From Microbacterium sp. KUDC0406 (GTDB lineage Bacteria; Actinomycetota; Actinomycetes; Actinomycetales; Microbacteriaceae): DNA of 64,000 nucleotides. The DNA lies in NCBI RefSeq assembly GCF_021582875.1, contig NZ_CP091138.1:1674001-1738000 (forward strand), read 5' to 3'. Under the pieces are notes generated by a model. It saw nothing but the letters and a program-made list of their open reading frames with translations. It did no database searches and was not told the DNA's origin. How positions within the stretch are numbered: position 1 is the first letter of the stretch; each line of letters begins with the position of its first letter. Shown here one piece after another: positions 62,555 through 64,000 of this stretch. Position numbers and translations under genes: made by a program.

Positions 62555-64000
62555 GCCCCGGCACCGCCGAGCGGGATCGACGCCCCGGGAATCGCCTGCA
62601 GCAGACGGTCGGTGTACTCCTGCTGGGGGTTCGCGAAGATCTCGTCGACTGTGCCCTGCTCCACCAGCCTGCCCTTCTCCATCACGCACACCAGGTCGCT
62701 GGAGACGCGCACCACGGCGAGGTCGTGCGTGATGAACAGGTAGGTCAGTCCGAGCTCGCTCTGCAGCTCGGTGAGCAGGCGCAGGATCTGCGCCTGCACC
62801 AGCACGTCGAGCGCGGAGACCGCCTCGTCGAGCACGACGACCTCGGGCTTGAGCGCCAGCGCGCGAGCGATCGCCACACGCTGCCGCTGTCCGCCGGACA
62901 GCTCGTTCGGGTACCGCGTCGCCAGCTCGGGCGGCAGCGCCACCTGGTCGAGCAGCTCCAGCACGCGATCGCGGCGCGATGCCTGGTCGCCGACGCTGTG
63001 GATGTGCAGCGGCTCGGCGATCGTGTTGCCGATGTTGCGCAGCGGGTCCATGGACCCGTACGGATCCTGGAACACCGGCTGCATGCGCCGCCGCAGCCGG
63101 AACGCCTGCGCGCCGGACAGGTGCGAGACGTCCTCGCCGCCGACCTCGATCAGACCCGCTGTGGGAGACTCCAGCTGGAGCACCATCCGTGCCACCGTGG
63201 TCTTGCCCGAGCCGGACTCCCCCACCAGCGCCAGCGTCTTTCCGCGCGGGATCTCGAAGCTGACGTCGTCGACCGCGCGGAACAGCTCGCTGCGGAAGTT
63301 CCCCTGCCGGATCTTGAAGTCCTTCGTGAGCCCTTCCACCTTGACCATCGTGGTTCCGCTCAGCTCGTCGGCACCGGTCACACCGCGATCCTCGACCTCG
63401 GCCTGGATGCGCTGCGATGCCACGCTCGGTGCCGCGGCGACGAGCCGCTTCGTGTACGGATGCCGGGGATCCTCGAGGATCTCGCGGCTGGGTCCCGACT
63501 CGACGATCTCGCCCTGGTTCATCACGATGATCTTCGAGGCGCGCTCGGCGGCGAGGCCGAGGTCGTGCGTGATCAGCAGCACCGAGGTGCCGCGGTCGCG
63601 CGTCAGCGAGGCCATGTGATCGAGGATCACACGCTGCACCGTCACATCGAGCGCCGAGGTCGGCTCATCCGCGATGAGCAGCTTCGGGTCGGCGGCGAGA
63701 CCGATGCCGATCAGCGCGCGCTGGCGCATGCCCCCGGAGAACTGGTGCGGGTACTGGTGCAGCCGTCGCTCCGCGTCCGCGAGCCCCGCCTGCTTGAGCA
63801 CCTCGACCGTGCGCGCCTTGGTGTCGGCCCGGCTGCGGGACAGTCCGTTCGCGCGGATCGCCTCCTTCACCTGGAAGCCGATGCTCCACACCGGGTTGAG
63901 ATTCGACATCGGGTCCTGCGGTACGAAGCCGATGTCGCGCCCGCGGAGTTCCTCCATGGCGCGGCGACCGAGATTCGTGAGCTCACGGCCGTCCATCGTG
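62551..64000 (-). CDS. Double-domain peptide/oligopeptide ABC transporter ATPase (5' end beyond window)
   Basis: Fused DppD-DppF-type ATPase of a peptide or nickel importer. The first domain is cut at the window edge (signature FSGGMRQRALIGIGL, Walker B LLIADEPTSALD, VLLITHDLGLAAERA). After the RHPYTKRLVAAAPSV linker the second domain is complete: Walker A LVGESGSGKTTVARM, Q-loop PVFQDPYGSMDP, signature ELSGGQRQRVAIARAL, Walker B VVVLDEAVSALD, H-loop LFITHDLAVVR. In the second domain the usual DEPVSALD reads DEAVSALD. Permease and binding-protein genes should lie upstream, outside the window. Confidence 0.95.
   Translation of the reverse strand, partial: TMDGRELTNLGRRAMEELRGRDIGFVPQDPMSNLNPVWSIGFQVKEAIRANGLSRSRADTKARTVEVLKQAGLADAERRLHQYPHQFSGGMRQRALIGIGLAADPKLLIADEPTSALDVTVQRVILDHMASLTRDRGTSVLLITHDLGLAAERASKIIVMNQGEIVESGPSREILEDPRHPYTKRLVAAAPSVASQRIQAEVEDRGVTGADELSGTTMVKVEGLTKDFKIRQGNFRSELFRAVDDVSFEIPRGKTLALVGESGSGKTTVARMVLQLESPTAGLIEVGGEDVSHLSGAQAFRLRRRMQPVFQDPYGSMDPLRNIGNTIAEPLHIHSVGDQASRRDRVLELLDQVALPPELATRYPNELSGGQRQRVAIARALALKPEVVVLDEAVSALDVLVQAQILRLLTELQSELGLTYLFITHDLAVVRVSSDLVCVMEKGRLVEQGTVDEIFANPQQEYTDRLLQAIPGASIPLGGAGA

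Overview
The window looks like chromosome of a high-GC actinomycete of the Microbacteriaceae, most likely Microbacterium or a close relative. Reasons: very high GC, many GTG starts, GTGA/ATGA overlaps between neighbours, actinobacterial markers (DUF3107, DUF3117, UPF0182, zincin_1, AdnAB-type helicase-nucleases, NudC, PIG-V-like mannosyltransferase), an IS1249-type insertion sequence and a DUF222/HNH endonuclease remnant. The genus is inferred; there is no rRNA. No phage, CRISPR array or dedicated resistance island is seen, and no stretch over about 300 bases lacks an annotated feature.

Layout. 1-5.8 kb: a teichoic-acid-type glycerophosphotransferase (cut by the window edge), an HtrA-like protease, a PLP aminotransferase, a nitrilase-family hydrolase and two small proteins. 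5.9-7.2 kb: an IS1249-like element with a 9-bp target duplication, followed by initiator tRNA-Met with promoter and terminator. 7.4-28.8 kb: a conserved actinobacterial block: UPF0182, PDZ/Lon-type protease, zincin-like protein, lone ThiF/TOMM-type protein, UvrD2-like helicase, NudC, degenerate phosphotransferase, adnB, adnA, DUF3107, ferritin-like protein and an RhlE-like helicase. This order matches the Rv3193c-Rv3212 region of Mycobacterium tuberculosis as I remember it. 28.8-39.9 kb: more variable genes (DUF817, PHP, endo/exonuclease/phosphatase, Xaa-Pro peptidase, two APH kinases, alpha/beta hydrolases, an HNH remnant, a phosphoesterase-VOC-HAD operon, a stress-protein-like membrane protein). 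40-60 kb: a second conserved block (MgtE_N/CBS, DUF1003, Mrp, TatB, O-methyltransferase, dapE/dapD, DEAD-box helicase, TetR/MFS pair, citrate synthase, dapC-fdxA, azlCD with an XRE regulator, a transglycosylase, typA), similar in content to Rv1165-Rv1233. 60-64 kb: CPBP protease, an AbiEi/DUF559-like protein, a PH-domain protein and a double-ATPase peptide ABC transporter cut by the edge.

How genes work together. adnA/adnB should form a heterodimeric end-resecting helicase-nuclease. dapC, dapD and dapE supply the succinylase branch of diaminopimelate/lysine synthesis. The CBS-DUF1003-Mrp genes overlap by 4 nt and are probably co-translated. The TetR gene sits opposite an MFS exporter with two palindromic operators between them.

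Two cross-cutting points. (1) At least ten genes carry single-base frameshifts, mostly in C/G runs. At 14336-14340 one missing C explains defects in two convergent overlapping genes at once, so many of these are probably sequence errors rather than real pseudogenes. (2) The window is littered with short interspersed repeats of at least three families. Three lie in adnA/adnB: one adds 43 residues in frame next to the nuclease core, one separates the two genes with a 12-bp direct repeat that duplicates the stop/start overlap, and one of 71 bp breaks the adnA frame. This repeat activity is the most interesting signal here.
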